From AC-37 sp036386455 (lineage in GTDB: Bacteria; Actinomycetota; Thermoleophilia; Solirubrobacterales; Thermoleophilaceae), in contig DASVVS010000042.1 in assembly GCA_036386455.1 (NCBI GenBank), positions 1 through 64,000 on the forward strand: DNA of 64,000 nucleotides. The letters are read 5' to 3'. The notes under the pieces are model-generated. The model had not been told where the DNA came from. It worked only from the letters and a program-made list of their open reading frames with translations, and did not search any database. Position numbers and translations under genes: made by a program. Shown one piece after another: positions 27,890 through 37,300 of the stretch. The first letter of the stretch is position 1, and every line of letters starts with the position of its first letter.

Positions 27890-29097
27890 AGCGGCGCGTC
27901 CTCATAACGGGCACGGGCGCGATCACGCCGCTCGGCGTGGACTCGCGCACGCTGCTCGAGCGCTGGGCCGGCGGCCGCAGCGGGATCGAGGACGGCGTCG
28001 GGCGGGCCGACGAGTTCGACCCCGCCGACCGGCTGACCGGCAAGGAGATCCGCCGCACCGACCGCTTCACGCAGCTCGCGATCGCCGCCTGCCAGGAGGC
28101 GGTCGAGGATGCCGGCTGGGACGGGGAGCTGCCGTATGACCCGGCCCGGATCGGGTGCGTGATCGGCACGGGGATCGGCGGCCTGGCCACGATCGAGGAG
28201 CAGCACAGCGCGCTGTGCGATCGCGGCGAGCGCTCGGTCTCAGCGCTCGGCGTCCCGATGATGATGTCGAACGCGGCCGCGGGCGCGGTGGCGATGCGGC
28301 ACGGGTTCACCGGGCCGAACTGGGGCGTGGTGTCCGCCTGCGCGGCGGGCGCCCACGCGATCGGGACGGCGATTCGGCTGGTCGAGAGCGGCGAGGCCGA
28401 CGCCGTCGTGACCGGCGGGGCGGAGGCGGCGCTCACGCCGATGGCGCTGGCCGGCTTCGCGCGCATGGGCGCGACGTCGCCGACCGGGGTCTCGCGCCCG
28501 TTCGACGCCCGCCGCGACGGGTTCGTGGTGGGCGAGGGCGCGGGGATCCTCGTGCTCGAGTCCGAGGAGGCGGCGGCCGGGCGCGGGGCCGAGCCGCTCG
28601 GCGAGATCCTCGGCTACTGCGCGACCGCCGACGCCTACCACCTGACGGCGCCGGACCCCACCGGCGAGTGCCCCGCCCGCGCGATCGCGGGCGCGCTCGA
28701 GGACGCCGGCGTGACCCCGGACCAGGTCGACTACGTGAACGCTCACGGCACCTCCACGCCGCTCAACGACCGCACCGAGACGCAGGCGTTGAAGCTGGCG
28801 CTCGGCGACCGGGCGGGCGAGCTGCCGGTCTCGTCGCTCAAGTCCGCGATCGGCCATCTGCTGGGCGCGGGCGGCGCAGTCGAGGCGATCGCCACCGTCC
28901 ACGCGCTGCGCGAGCGCATCGCCCCGCCCACGCTCAACTGGAGCGAGCCGGAGGAGGGCCTCGACCTCGACTACGTGCCCGGCGAGGCCCGGCCGCTGCC
29001 CGAGCCGGGCGACGGCCGCCCGCTCGTGGGGATCTCGAACTCGTTCGGCTTCGGTGGTCACAACGCCGTCATCTGCCTGGCGGCGCACCCGCGATGA
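27886..29097 (+). CDS. fabF: 3-oxoacyl-ACP synthase II (FabF-like KAS II)
   Basis: 403 residues. Cys in VVSACAAGAHAIG and two His in NAHGTSTPLND and SAIGHLLGAGG form the Cys-His-His elongation triad. It starts with TTG in a TTGA overlap with the ACP stop, so translation is coupled; no other start lies nearby. It extends the acyl-ACP chain. There is no chain-length-factor partner, so this is a fatty-acid rather than an aromatic type II PKS pair. Confidence 0.92.
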   Translation: MKRRVLITGTGAITPLGVDSRTLLERWAGGRSGIEDGVGRADEFDPADRLTGKEIRRTDRFTQLAIAACQEAVEDAGWDGELPYDPARIGCVIGTGIGGLATIEEQHSALCDRGERSVSALGVPMMMSNAAAGAVAMRHGFTGPNWGVVSACAAGAHAIGTAIRLVESGEADAVVTGGAEAALTPMALAGFARMGATSPTGVSRPFDARRDGFVVGEGAGILVLESEEAAAGRGAEPLGEILGYCATADAYHLTAPDPTGECPARAIAGALEDAGVTPDQVDYVNAHGTSTPLNDRTETQALKLALGDRAGELPVSSLKSAIGHLLGAGGAVEAIATVHALRERIAPPTLNWSEPEEGLDLDYVPGEARPLPEPGDGRPLVGISNSFGFGGHNAVICLAAHPR

Positions 29098-30551
29098 CGC
29101 CCGGCTTCGAGACGTCGCGAGTGACCTTCGACGCGTTCAACGACGGGCTGCCGGCGTCCACGCGCCTCAGCGCGCGCCAGCGGCTGGAGCTGCTGTGCGA
29201 CCCGGGGTCCGCCAAGGTCATCCGCTCGACCGTGCAGTCGCGCAGGATCGGCTCGCGCGCGCAGGCCGGCGACGGCGTCGTGGCCGCGGCCGGGACGGTC
29301 GATGGCCGGCCGGTCTTCTGCTACGCGCAGGACGCTCAGTTCATCGGCGGCTCGCTGGGCGAGGCGCACGCGGAGACGATCGTGCGCGTGCTGCAGCTCG
29401 CGAAGGACGCCCAGGTGCCGGTGATCGCGTTCGTGGAGTCCGCCGGCGCGCGCGTGCAGGAGGCCACGGCGGCGCTCGGCGGCTACGGCCGGATCTTCCG
29501 CGAGACGATCGCCCTCTCGCGGACCGTCCCGCAGATCTCGATCATCGCCGGGACCTCGGCCGGCGGCGGCTCGTACGCGCCCGCGCTCACGGACTTCATC
29601 GTGATGACGAAGGACTCGAAGATGTTCCTCACCGGGCCCGGGGTGGTGCAGGCGGCCACCGGCGAGGAGATCGACGCCACCGCGCTGGGCGGACCCGCGG
29701 TGCACGCGCGCAACGGCGTCTGCCAGTTCGTCGTGCCCACGGACATCGACGCCGCCTTCCTCAGCCGCGAGCTCCTGTCGTACCTCCCGCAGAACACGTC
29801 CGAGCTCCCGCCCTCCGCGGAGCCGCAGGGGCCGACGATGGACAACCCCGGCACGTTCGTGCCGCGCGAGACACGGCGGGTCTACGACGTCCGCGACGTC
29901 GTGCGCGGGATCGTGGACGCCGGCCGCCTGCTCGAGGTGGCGCCGCGCTGGGCGCGCAACATCGTCACCGCGTTCGCGCGGCTCGAGGGCCGCCCGGTCG
30001 GCGTCGTGGCCAACCAGCCGCACCACCTCGGGGGAGTGATCGACGCGGCGGCCTCGCAGAAGGCGGCCCGCTTCGTCTCCACCTGCGACCGCTTCCGCGT
30101 CCCGCTCGTGGTGCTGGTGGACACGCCGGGCTTCCTGCCCGGCAGCCGCCAGGAGCGGGGCGGGGTGATCTGGCACGGGTCCAAGCTGCTGCGCGCGTTC
30201 GGCGGCGCGACGGTGCCGCGCGTGAGCGTGGTGCTGCGGCAGGCCTACGGCGGCGCCTACATCACGATGAACGCGCGCGACCTGGGTGCCGACTTCGCGT
30301 TCGCGTGGCCGCGCGCGCGGATCGGGATCATGGCGGCCACGCAGGCGGTCGGGATCACCCACCGGGCCGACATCGCGGCCGCCGCGAACCCTGCCGAGCG
30401 CCGCCAGGAGCTGGCCGACGAGTACGCGGCCCAGCACCAGAGCGCGTACGCCGCGGCGCGCGACGGGTTCATCGACGAGGTGATCTCGCCTGACGAGACC
30501 CGTGAACGGCTCTGCTCGGCGCTCACGACGTTCGTGGGGAAGCGGCAGTGA
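29094..30551 (+). CDS. Acyl-CoA carboxylase carboxyltransferase (beta) subunit
   Basis: 485 residues, from an ATGA overlap with fabF. The crotonase-fold carboxyltransferase domains are seen in FVESAGARVQE, GTSAGGGSYAPAL (N-terminal half) and LVDTPGFLPG, RQAYGGAYITMNARDLGAD (C-terminal half), as in PccB/AccD5-type beta subunits. It makes malonyl-, methylmalonyl- or longer acyl-malonyl-CoA extenders when paired with a biotin-carrying alpha subunit. No alpha subunit is in the window, so it must borrow one. The first visible PKS AT is methylmalonyl-type, so extender supply is a sensible role. Confidence 0.9.
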   Translation: MTPGFETSRVTFDAFNDGLPASTRLSARQRLELLCDPGSAKVIRSTVQSRRIGSRAQAGDGVVAAAGTVDGRPVFCYAQDAQFIGGSLGEAHAETIVRVLQLAKDAQVPVIAFVESAGARVQEATAALGGYGRIFRETIALSRTVPQISIIAGTSAGGGSYAPALTDFIVMTKDSKMFLTGPGVVQAATGEEIDATALGGPAVHARNGVCQFVVPTDIDAAFLSRELLSYLPQNTSELPPSAEPQGPTMDNPGTFVPRETRRVYDVRDVVRGIVDAGRLLEVAPRWARNIVTAFARLEGRPVGVVANQPHHLGGVIDAAASQKAARFVSTCDRFRVPLVVLVDTPGFLPGSRQERGGVIWHGSKLLRAFGGATVPRVSVVLRQAYGGAYITMNARDLGADFAFAWPRARIGIMAATQAVGITHRADIAAAANPAERRQELADEYAAQHQSAYAAARDGFIDEVISPDETRERLCSALTTFVGKRQ

Positions 30552-31027
30552 GCACGTCGGCGGCGCTGTTCAGCCGCGACTTCGACTCGGTGGAGGTCGG
30601 CGCGACCTTCAGCTCTGCCGGCCGCACGATCACGGAGAGCGACGTGGTCGCGTTCGCGGGCCTGAGCGGCGACTTCCACCCCCAGCACACCGACGCGGTG
30701 TGGGCGGCGGACAGCATCTTCGGGGAGCGCATCGCGCACGGGATGCTCGTGCTGTCGTACGCGCTGGGCCTCGTCCCGTTCGAGCCGGACCGCGTGATGG
30801 CGCTGCGGCAGATCCGCTCGAAGTTCAAGGCGCCGGTGCGGCTGGGCGACACGATCCGTGCCGAGGGCAGCGTGGAGGCGGCGAAGCCCCTGGACGCGCG
30901 CAGCGGCCTCGTGGACACCTCCTGGCGCGTCGTGAACCAGGACGGGGCCGCCGTGATCCTGGCGTCGGTCCAGGTCGTGTGGCGGCGCGACGCGGCGCCG
31001 GCGGGCGGAGGCGAGGGTGGAGCCTGA
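30548..31027 (+). CDS. MaoC-like hotdog dehydratase
   Basis: 159 residues, GTG start overlapping the carboxyltransferase stop. The hydratase-2 motif reads AGLSGDFHPQHTD, with catalytic Asp and His, followed by the FGERIAHGMLVLS helix. In this operon it would dehydrate 3-hydroxyacyl-ACP in place of FabZ/FabA, completing the cycle with FabG and the FabI encoded at 37743. A (R)-specific enoyl-CoA hydratase is the alternative reading. Confidence 0.88.
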   Translation: MSTSAALFSRDFDSVEVGATFSSAGRTITESDVVAFAGLSGDFHPQHTDAVWAADSIFGERIAHGMLVLSYALGLVPFEPDRVMALRQIRSKFKAPVRLGDTIRAEGSVEAAKPLDARSGLVDTSWRVVNQDGAAVILASVQVVWRRDAAPAGGGEGGA

Positions 31028-31499
31028 CTCCCGGCTCGCGCAGGCGCTCCACGAGGGGGTCGCGCAGCGGCTCGCGGGCGTCGCGGCCGCGCTCGGCGCC
31101 GCGCAGGAGCTGACCCCCGAGGCGCGCGATCGCTGCGTCGAGGAGCTGCGCCTCGCGATCCGCGAGCTGCGCGCGGTGATCGAGGGCGCCGCGGGCGCCG
31201 CGGGCTCGCAGGACGAGGTGGAGGGCCTGATCTGCGACTTCGTGGCCGAGGGCATCCGCAACGCCCTGAAGCACGCCGAGCCGAACGTGATCGCGTTCTC
31301 CGGCTACCTCGCCGACGACCGCATCCGCGTGGAGGTGGTCAACGACGGCGTCTCGGACCAGCCGCCCGGCGACGGCACCCACGTCGGGCTCGAGCTGATC
31401 GGCGGCGAGGCGATACGCCGCGGCGGCTCGGTCGCGGCCGAGCCGGTGGAGCCGGACAGCTGGTGCACCACCCTGACCCTGCCGCGGCGCCGAGCATGA
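31017..31499 (+). CDS. Minimal sensorless histidine kinase (HisKA_3-type H-box plus ATPase)
   Basis: 160 residues with no sensor and no membrane segment. The N-terminus reads RLAQALHEGVAQRLAGV, like the NarX/DegS-type phospho-acceptor helix. The N-box is EGIRNALKHAEPN, followed by VVNDGVSD and GTHVGLELIGG. Only about 70 residues separate the His from the N-box, against about 110 in NarX, so the dimerisation region is cut down. The GTG start overlaps the dehydratase gene by 11 bases. It probably phosphorylates the NarL-type regulator of this cluster, with its input coming from a partner protein or metabolite (inference). Confidence 0.72.
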   Translation: MEPDSRLAQALHEGVAQRLAGVAAALGAAQELTPEARDRCVEELRLAIRELRAVIEGAAGAAGSQDEVEGLICDFVAEGIRNALKHAEPNVIAFSGYLADDRIRVEVVNDGVSDQPPGDGTHVGLELIGGEAIRRGGSVAAEPVEPDSWCTTLTLPRRRA

Positions 31500-32647
31500 C
31501 CGGCGCGGGCGCCGTCCTCGTGGTCGGCGGATACGGGCTCGTCGGCGGCCAGGCCGCCCGGATCCTGCGCGCGCGCCACCCGGACCTGCCGCTCGTGCTC
31601 GCGGGGCGCCGCCCCCAGCGCGGCCGGCGGCTGGCCGCCGAGCTCGGAGCCTCGGTGGCAGCGATCGACGCGGACTCGGAGCGCCCGCTCGCGTCGCTGC
31701 CGCGCCACCCGCGCGCCGTGCTGGCGGCGGCCAGCGATCCGCACGACCGCCTGCTGCGCGACGCGATGCGGCGCGGCATCCCGATCGCCGACATCAACCG
31801 CGCCGGCCACGCCGCCGTGCTCGACGTCGCGGCGTACGCGAGCACCGAGCGGCCGAGTGCGCCCGTGCTCCTGGCCGGAAGCTGGCTCTCCGGGCTCACC
31901 GCGCTCGCCGCCGCGGCCGCCGTGCACGACCTGCCCGAGCCCGAGCGGGTCGACGTGACCGTGCTCGTGTCGTCCCGCGACCGGATCGGCGACGACGCGT
32001 GGGGCTTCAGCAGGCGGCTGGTCTGGCCCTACCACCCGATGGCCCGCGGACGCCGGCGCACGGTCCATCCGCTCACGGGCGTACGGCGCGTGCGCTGCCC
32101 CGACGGGCGCGAGCGCCCCGCCGCCCGTGTGGCGACCCTCGAGCAGATCACGCTTCCGCTGACGCTCGGCGTGCCCACCGTCGAGACGCGCCTGGCCACC
32201 TTCGACCCCGCCGCGCTGTGGGGGCTCGTGGCGCTGAAGCGGACCGGGGCCCTGAAGGCCCTCGAGCACCCGGCCGCCCGGCGCCTGCGGTCCGCGCTGC
32301 TGGAGCGGTCGGGCCCGGGCGACTTCGCCGGGCTAACGGTCACCGCGCGACGTGCCGGACGCGAGGCGACGGTCGAGTTCCTCGACGTGAGGGGCCAGGC
32401 CCACCTGAACGGGGTCGGCGCCGCCCTAGCCGCCGAGCGGGTGGCCGGCCTGGCGGGCGCCGAGCTGCCGCCCGGCATCTCCTTCTCCGAGCAGCACGCG
32501 CGGCCTGAGGCCGACCTGGCCGCGCTCAGGCAGGCGGGCGTGGTGGTGCGCCGCACCGCCCCCCGCCCGCCCGGCTTGCAGTCGGTTGACCCGTCACGGC
32601 CGCTCGAGGCCGTGCTCGCACCCCTCGAGGAGGACCTCTCCGCATGA
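31496..32647 (+). CDS. Saccharopine-dehydrogenase-like NAD(P)-dependent oxidoreductase
   Basis: 383 residues from an ATGA overlap. The N-terminal Rossmann loop VVGGYGLVGGQAARIL is followed by the AGRRPQRGRRLAAELG segment typical of the saccharopine-dehydrogenase NADP-binding family. The reaction is not readable from sequence. In mycobacterial lipid clusters a protein of this broad family is the trans-acting enoyl reductase for a PKS, and this cluster also pairs a PKS with MMPL, so enoyl reduction is one possibility (inference). Lysine metabolism is unlikely from context. Confidence 0.7.
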   Translation: MTGAGAVLVVGGYGLVGGQAARILRARHPDLPLVLAGRRPQRGRRLAAELGASVAAIDADSERPLASLPRHPRAVLAAASDPHDRLLRDAMRRGIPIADINRAGHAAVLDVAAYASTERPSAPVLLAGSWLSGLTALAAAAAVHDLPEPERVDVTVLVSSRDRIGDDAWGFSRRLVWPYHPMARGRRRTVHPLTGVRRVRCPDGRERPAARVATLEQITLPLTLGVPTVETRLATFDPAALWGLVALKRTGALKALEHPAARRLRSALLERSGPGDFAGLTVTARRAGREATVEFLDVRGQAHLNGVGAALAAERVAGLAGAELPPGISFSEQHARPEADLAALRQAGVVVRRTAPRPPGLQSVDPSRPLEAVLAPLEEDLSA

Positions 32648-33018
32648 CACTGGACCGAAGGAGTTCCCCGCTCGCGCTGCTGTCCGCGCTGCGCCTGGTC
32701 GGCGGCGGCGCGTTCGTGATGCCGCGCGTGGGCGTCAAGCAGCTCGGCCTGCACGACGACGTGGAGAGCGCGTACCTGATGCGCCTCTTCGCGGCGCGCA
32801 ACATCGCGATGACGCTGGGACTGCTCGCCAGCGACGGCCGCGCCCGCCGGCTCTGGTGGCAGGTCGGCATCGCCTGCGACGTGCTCGACGCGGGCGCGGG
32901 CCTGCTCGCGCTGCGCGAGGGCAAGCCGCGCCAGTCCGCGGTCGTGGACACGAGCATCTCGCTGCTCGCGGCGAGCTTCGGCGTGGCGGGACTGCTCGCC
33001 GACGGAGGCCTGCGATGA
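32644..33018 (+). CDS. Small membrane protein of unknown function
   Basis: 124 residues with about four hydrophobic stretches (near 10-28, 48-62, 72-90 and 100-118) and few charges between them. It overlaps both neighbours by ATGA, so it is firmly inside the operon. No catalytic motif is seen. The layout resembles small actinobacterial DUF4267-like membrane proteins, but I am not sure of the family. Confidence 0.65.
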   Translation: MTLDRRSSPLALLSALRLVGGGAFVMPRVGVKQLGLHDDVESAYLMRLFAARNIAMTLGLLASDGRARRLWWQVGIACDVLDAGAGLLALREGKPRQSAVVDTSISLLAASFGVAGLLADGGLR

Positions 33019-34337
33019 GGGTCTGCGTGATCGGCGCCGGCTCGGCCGGCATCGCGATGTGCCGCGGGCTCGCCGTCCGCGACATCCCGTTCGACTGCTA
33101 CGAGCGCACGCCGGAGATCGGCGGCCTGTGGCGCTACCCGACGCGCGACGGCAAGAGCTGCGCGTACGCGTCGCTCTTCCCCAACACCTCGAAGACGATC
33201 ATGCAGTACCCGAGCTACCCGATGCCGGACGACTATCCGCACTACCCGCACCACAGCCTGGTCGCCCGCTACTTCGACGACTACGTGGACCACTACGGCT
33301 TCCGCGACCGGATCCAGTTCGACACCGAGGTGACGGCGGTCCGGCCCGCCGACGGCGGCGGCTGGGAGGTGGAGTTGGCGGACGGCGAGCTGCACCTCTA
33401 CGACGCCGTCGCGGTCGCCTCGGGCGGCCGCCACGCGGAGCCCGTGTACGCGGACCTGCCCGGCGAGTTCGGCGGCGAGGAGATGCACTCGTACGACTAC
33501 GACGGACCGGACGGCCTCGAGGGCCGGACCGTGGTGGTGCTCGGCCTCGGGGCGACCTCGGCCGACGTCGCGACCGAGGTGTCGGGCGTGGCCGCGGCCA
33601 CGTACCTGTCGGCCCGGACCGGTCACTACGTCGTGCCCAAGCTCTTCGAGGGGCGGCCGATCGACAAGCTCTCGCCGCTCATGAAGCGGCTGTCGGTGGA
33701 GCAGCGCCGCCCGCTGCTCAAGCTGATGCTGAAGATCGTCAACGGCGACATGACGAACTACGGCCTCCCGCAGCCCCCGTACAAGCCGGGCCAGGGCCCG
33801 CTGATCGCGACGAGCGCGCTGCTCCCGGCGATCGCCCACGGGCGGATCACGGCGAAGCCCGCGATCCAGCGGGTCGAGGGCCGGACCGTCCGGTTCGCCG
33901 ACGCGACCGAGGTCGAGGCCGACGTGATCATCCACTGCACCGGCTACCGCATCCGCTTTCCGTTCCTGGACCCGGAGCTGATCGCGGGCGGCGACGACGC
34001 CCCGCCGCTCTACCACCTGGTGGTCCCGCCGGAGATCGAGGGGCTCTACTTCATCGGCCTGCTGCACTCGATGATGTCGCTGATGCCGCTCGCGGAGATG
34101 CAGGGCGACTGGGTCGGCGACCTGCTCACCGGCGCGGTCGAGCTGCCGTCGCGCGGCGAGATGTGGGCCGCGATCCGGGATGCGCGCCGCCGCCAGGACA
34201 AGCGCTTCTACGACTCGTCCGGGCACCTCCTGGTGGATCCCAACGAGTACGAGCGGCTGATCGCGCGCGAGCGGCGGGAGCGCGCATCGGAGGGGGGGGC
34301 GCTCCCGGTCGAGCGGCCGCGGGCGCTGGTCCCCTAG
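33015..34337 (+). CDS. Flavin-containing monooxygenase (class B, FMO/Baeyer-Villiger type)
   Basis: 440 residues, ATGA overlap with the membrane-protein gene. FAD loop VIGAGSAGIAM, then the FMO fingerprint GEFGGEEMHSYDY and the NADPH loop VVVLGLGATSADVATEV. The C-terminal ATxxHCTGY-like segment reads VIIHCTGYRIRFPF. It inserts oxygen into a heteroatom or a ketone using NADPH and O2. It is the last gene of the FabD operon and meets the MMPL gene tail to tail, sharing three bases of stop codon. Confidence 0.9.
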   Translation: MRVCVIGAGSAGIAMCRGLAVRDIPFDCYERTPEIGGLWRYPTRDGKSCAYASLFPNTSKTIMQYPSYPMPDDYPHYPHHSLVARYFDDYVDHYGFRDRIQFDTEVTAVRPADGGGWEVELADGELHLYDAVAVASGGRHAEPVYADLPGEFGGEEMHSYDYDGPDGLEGRTVVVLGLGATSADVATEVSGVAAATYLSARTGHYVVPKLFEGRPIDKLSPLMKRLSVEQRRPLLKLMLKIVNGDMTNYGLPQPPYKPGQGPLIATSALLPAIAHGRITAKPAIQRVEGRTVRFADATEVEADVIIHCTGYRIRFPFLDPELIAGGDDAPPLYHLVVPPEIEGLYFIGLLHSMMSLMPLAEMQGDWVGDLLTGAVELPSRGEMWAAIRDARRRQDKRFYDSSGHLLVDPNEYERLIARERRERASEGGALPVERPRALVP

Positions 34338-37300
34338 GTCGCGGCCGGCGGCCGGCGGCCGGCGCCCTCGACGTCGAGCCGCGGCAGCATCCGGTCGAGC
34401 CACGCCGGGAGCCACCACGCGCGAGCGCCGAGGAGGTGCATCGCGGCGGGCAGCAGGAACAGGCGCAGCAGCAGGGCGTCGAGCAGGACCGCTATCGCCA
34501 GCCCGGTCCCGAACTGACGCGGGATGGCGAACTCGCTCACGCTGAACGCCACGAAGACCGCGACCATGATCAGGGCGGCGCCGGTCACCACGTTCCCGGT
34601 CTTCCCGATCCCGTGCAGGATCGCCTCGCCGGGGCTGCGGCCGGTCGCGTGCGCCTCGTGCATGCGCGTGAGCAGGAAGACCTCGTAGTCCACCGAGAGG
34701 GCGAAGAGGACGGTGAAGATCGCGGCCGCGGTCGCCACCTCCAGCAGGCCCGGGCCGCCCAGCAGCGGCGAGTCGCCCTGGAAGAGCAGCTTGAGGGCGC
34801 CGAACGAGGCGGCCACGATCACGATGTTCAGCAGGACCGCGACGGCCGGCAGGACGAGGGCGCGCAGGATCACCACGAGCAGCAGGAACGTGACCGCCGA
34901 CAGCGCGGCGATCAGGGCCGGGATGTACGCCGCCGCCCCGCGCTCGAACTCCACGTACTGGCCGGCCAGACCGCCCACCGCGGTCTGGAACCCGAGCTCG
35001 CCGCCGAGGGCGTCCGCGCGCTCGATGAGCCTGTCGCGCAGCTCGCCGTTGCGCTCGTCGGCCGCGAAGTAGCGCGGCAGGACGTACACGCGCGCGGTGT
35101 CCCCGCCGCGATCGGCGTTCACGACCATGCCCGCCTGGTTGCGCTCGGCGACCGAGCTCGAGCCGACGCCCGCGAGCACCACGTAGCCGGTCGCGGCCCG
35201 ACCCGCCGGGCCGTCCTCGCCGCGGGGGACGAACCCGCTGAAGCTCACCGCGACCTGCGACGCCTCGTCGATCCCCGACTGCAGCTCGCCGGAGCGCCGG
35301 TGCCCGTCGTCGAGCCCCTCCGCCAGGCGCGCCGCCCCCTCGGCCAGGCGCTCGACCGCGGTCAGCCGGCCGGCCCCGCCCTCGAGCTGCTCGGTCCCGC
35401 GCGCGAGCTGCCCCATCCCGTCGGCGAGCGCCTGCAGGCCGAGCACCGAGTCGGACGTGGTGCGCGCGAGGAAGGCGAGTCCCGAGGCCAGGTCCCGGTT
35501 CCCGCCCGCGAGCCGCGCGGCGCCGTCGGTGAGCGCGGCCGATCCCGAGCGCAGCCGCGCAAGTCCGCCGGCGAGCTCGCGGGTGCCGCCCGCGAGCTGC
35601 TCCGCGCCCCGGGCCGCGTCGCGGAGCTGATCGGTCGCCTGGTCGAGGGCCGCGACCAGGCCGGGGTAGTCGGAGCGCACGCGCTGGCCCGTGGTCGGGT
35701 CCTCCCCCGTGATCGCGCCGTGGGCGGTGGCCACCGCTCGCAGCGCGTCCGCGTAGCGCGGGTCCGCCCGGCCGACGGTCATCGCCGCCAGCGCCTCGTA
35801 GGCGATGCGGATCTGCTCGTCGCCGATCGACGCCGGCTCGCGCAGGTCGCCGAGGTCGTCGGCACCGGACGCCAGGCCCCGCGCCAGCTCGCGCGCTCCG
35901 GGGTCGAGGCGGTCGGCGGCGGCGCGCTCGGCCGTCGACAGCCCGTCCGTGAGCTGCCGCGCACCCGTCTCGAGCGCCTCCGCTCCGGTCCGGAGCTGGG
36001 ACGCGCCGCCGGCCGCCAGGTCGAGGCCGCCGGCCAGGTCGCGCGCACCGGCGGCGGCCAGGCTCGCGCCGCGCTCCAGCTCGCGCGCGCCCTCGGCTGC
36101 GGCCCCCGACCCCTCCTCGAGGCGCCGGGCGCCGGCGCCCGCCTGCAGGGCGCCGTCCTCGATCGCGGTCGCGCCCGTCGCGGCCCGCGCCAGGCCGTCG
36201 CGCAGCGTCCTGATCCCGGTCGAGGCGCGGTCGGCGTCGCGGCGCAGCTTGGTCAGCCGGTCCGGCAGCTCGTCGAGCCCGCGCGCGCGCTCCGCGATCG
36301 GCCCCGGCCCGACCACCCCCGCCACCGCCGGATCCTTGGCGAGCGAGCGCTGGAAGCGCTGGATCCGGCGCAGGCGGCCAGGCTCGGTGATCGGCCCCTT
36401 GTCGCTCCGCAGGACGATCTCGAACGAGGTCACGTAGCCCGGGCTCAGCGTGTCGCGGATCGCCTCGAAGTCCTTGCGAGCCTGGTGGTCCTCCGGCAGC
36501 ATCGTGAAGATCGGCGGCGTCGCCTTAAGCGTCAGGGCGGGGGCCGCGAGCGCGAGCAGGAGCAGCAGGACGGCCGCCACGACCATCCGGGGCCGGCGCA
36601 TCGCGAACCCCGCGGTGGCGGTCAGCAGCGGCGACTGCACCGCCGGCCCGCCGATGCGCCAGCGGTCGATCCCGCGGCCGACGAGCGCCAGCGCCGGCGG
36701 CACCGCCACGGCCGCCGTGATGAGGCTGAGCACGACCGCCACCACCACGCCGGTCACGATCGAGACCAGCACGGTGCCCGGCGCGAGCAGGAGCGCGATC
36801 GACATCGCCGCGATGAGCACGAGGCCCGCGAACATGACGGTGCGCCCGGCCGTGGCGGCGGCCGTGGCGGCCGCGTCGCGTGGGCTCACGTCCGGATCCG
36901 CGGCCAGCTCCTCCCGGAAGCGCGACACGATCAGCAGCGAGTAGTCGACGCCGAGGGCCAGCCCCATCATCGCCGCGACCCCGACGGCGAGCGCACCGAG
37001 CGAGTAGAGCTCCGTGCTGAGCGCGATCACCCCCGAGGAGGCACCCACGGCGGCGAGTCCGGCACCAGCCGGGATGGCGGCCGCGATCGGCGAGCGGAAC
37101 ACCAGGAGCAGCACCACCAGGAGCACCGGGATCGCGATCTTCTGCGACTCGGCGGCGGCCTCGAGCGCGGTGCCGGAGGTGGACTCGCCGCCCACCGTGT
37201 TGCTGCTGAGGTGGGCCCGCACCGGGGCGCGGACATGGCGCGCCACCGCATTCCGGAGGGGAGCGAGCTGCTCCCCCGCGCGCGCCTCGTGTTCGAGCCC

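Noticed and set aside
27641..29097. Aromatic type II PKS (minimal KS-CLF-ACP)
   Set aside because: Only one ketosynthase of FabF type is present, with no chain-length factor, cyclase or aromatase; FabH, FabG, MaoC and FabI point to fatty-acid synthesis.
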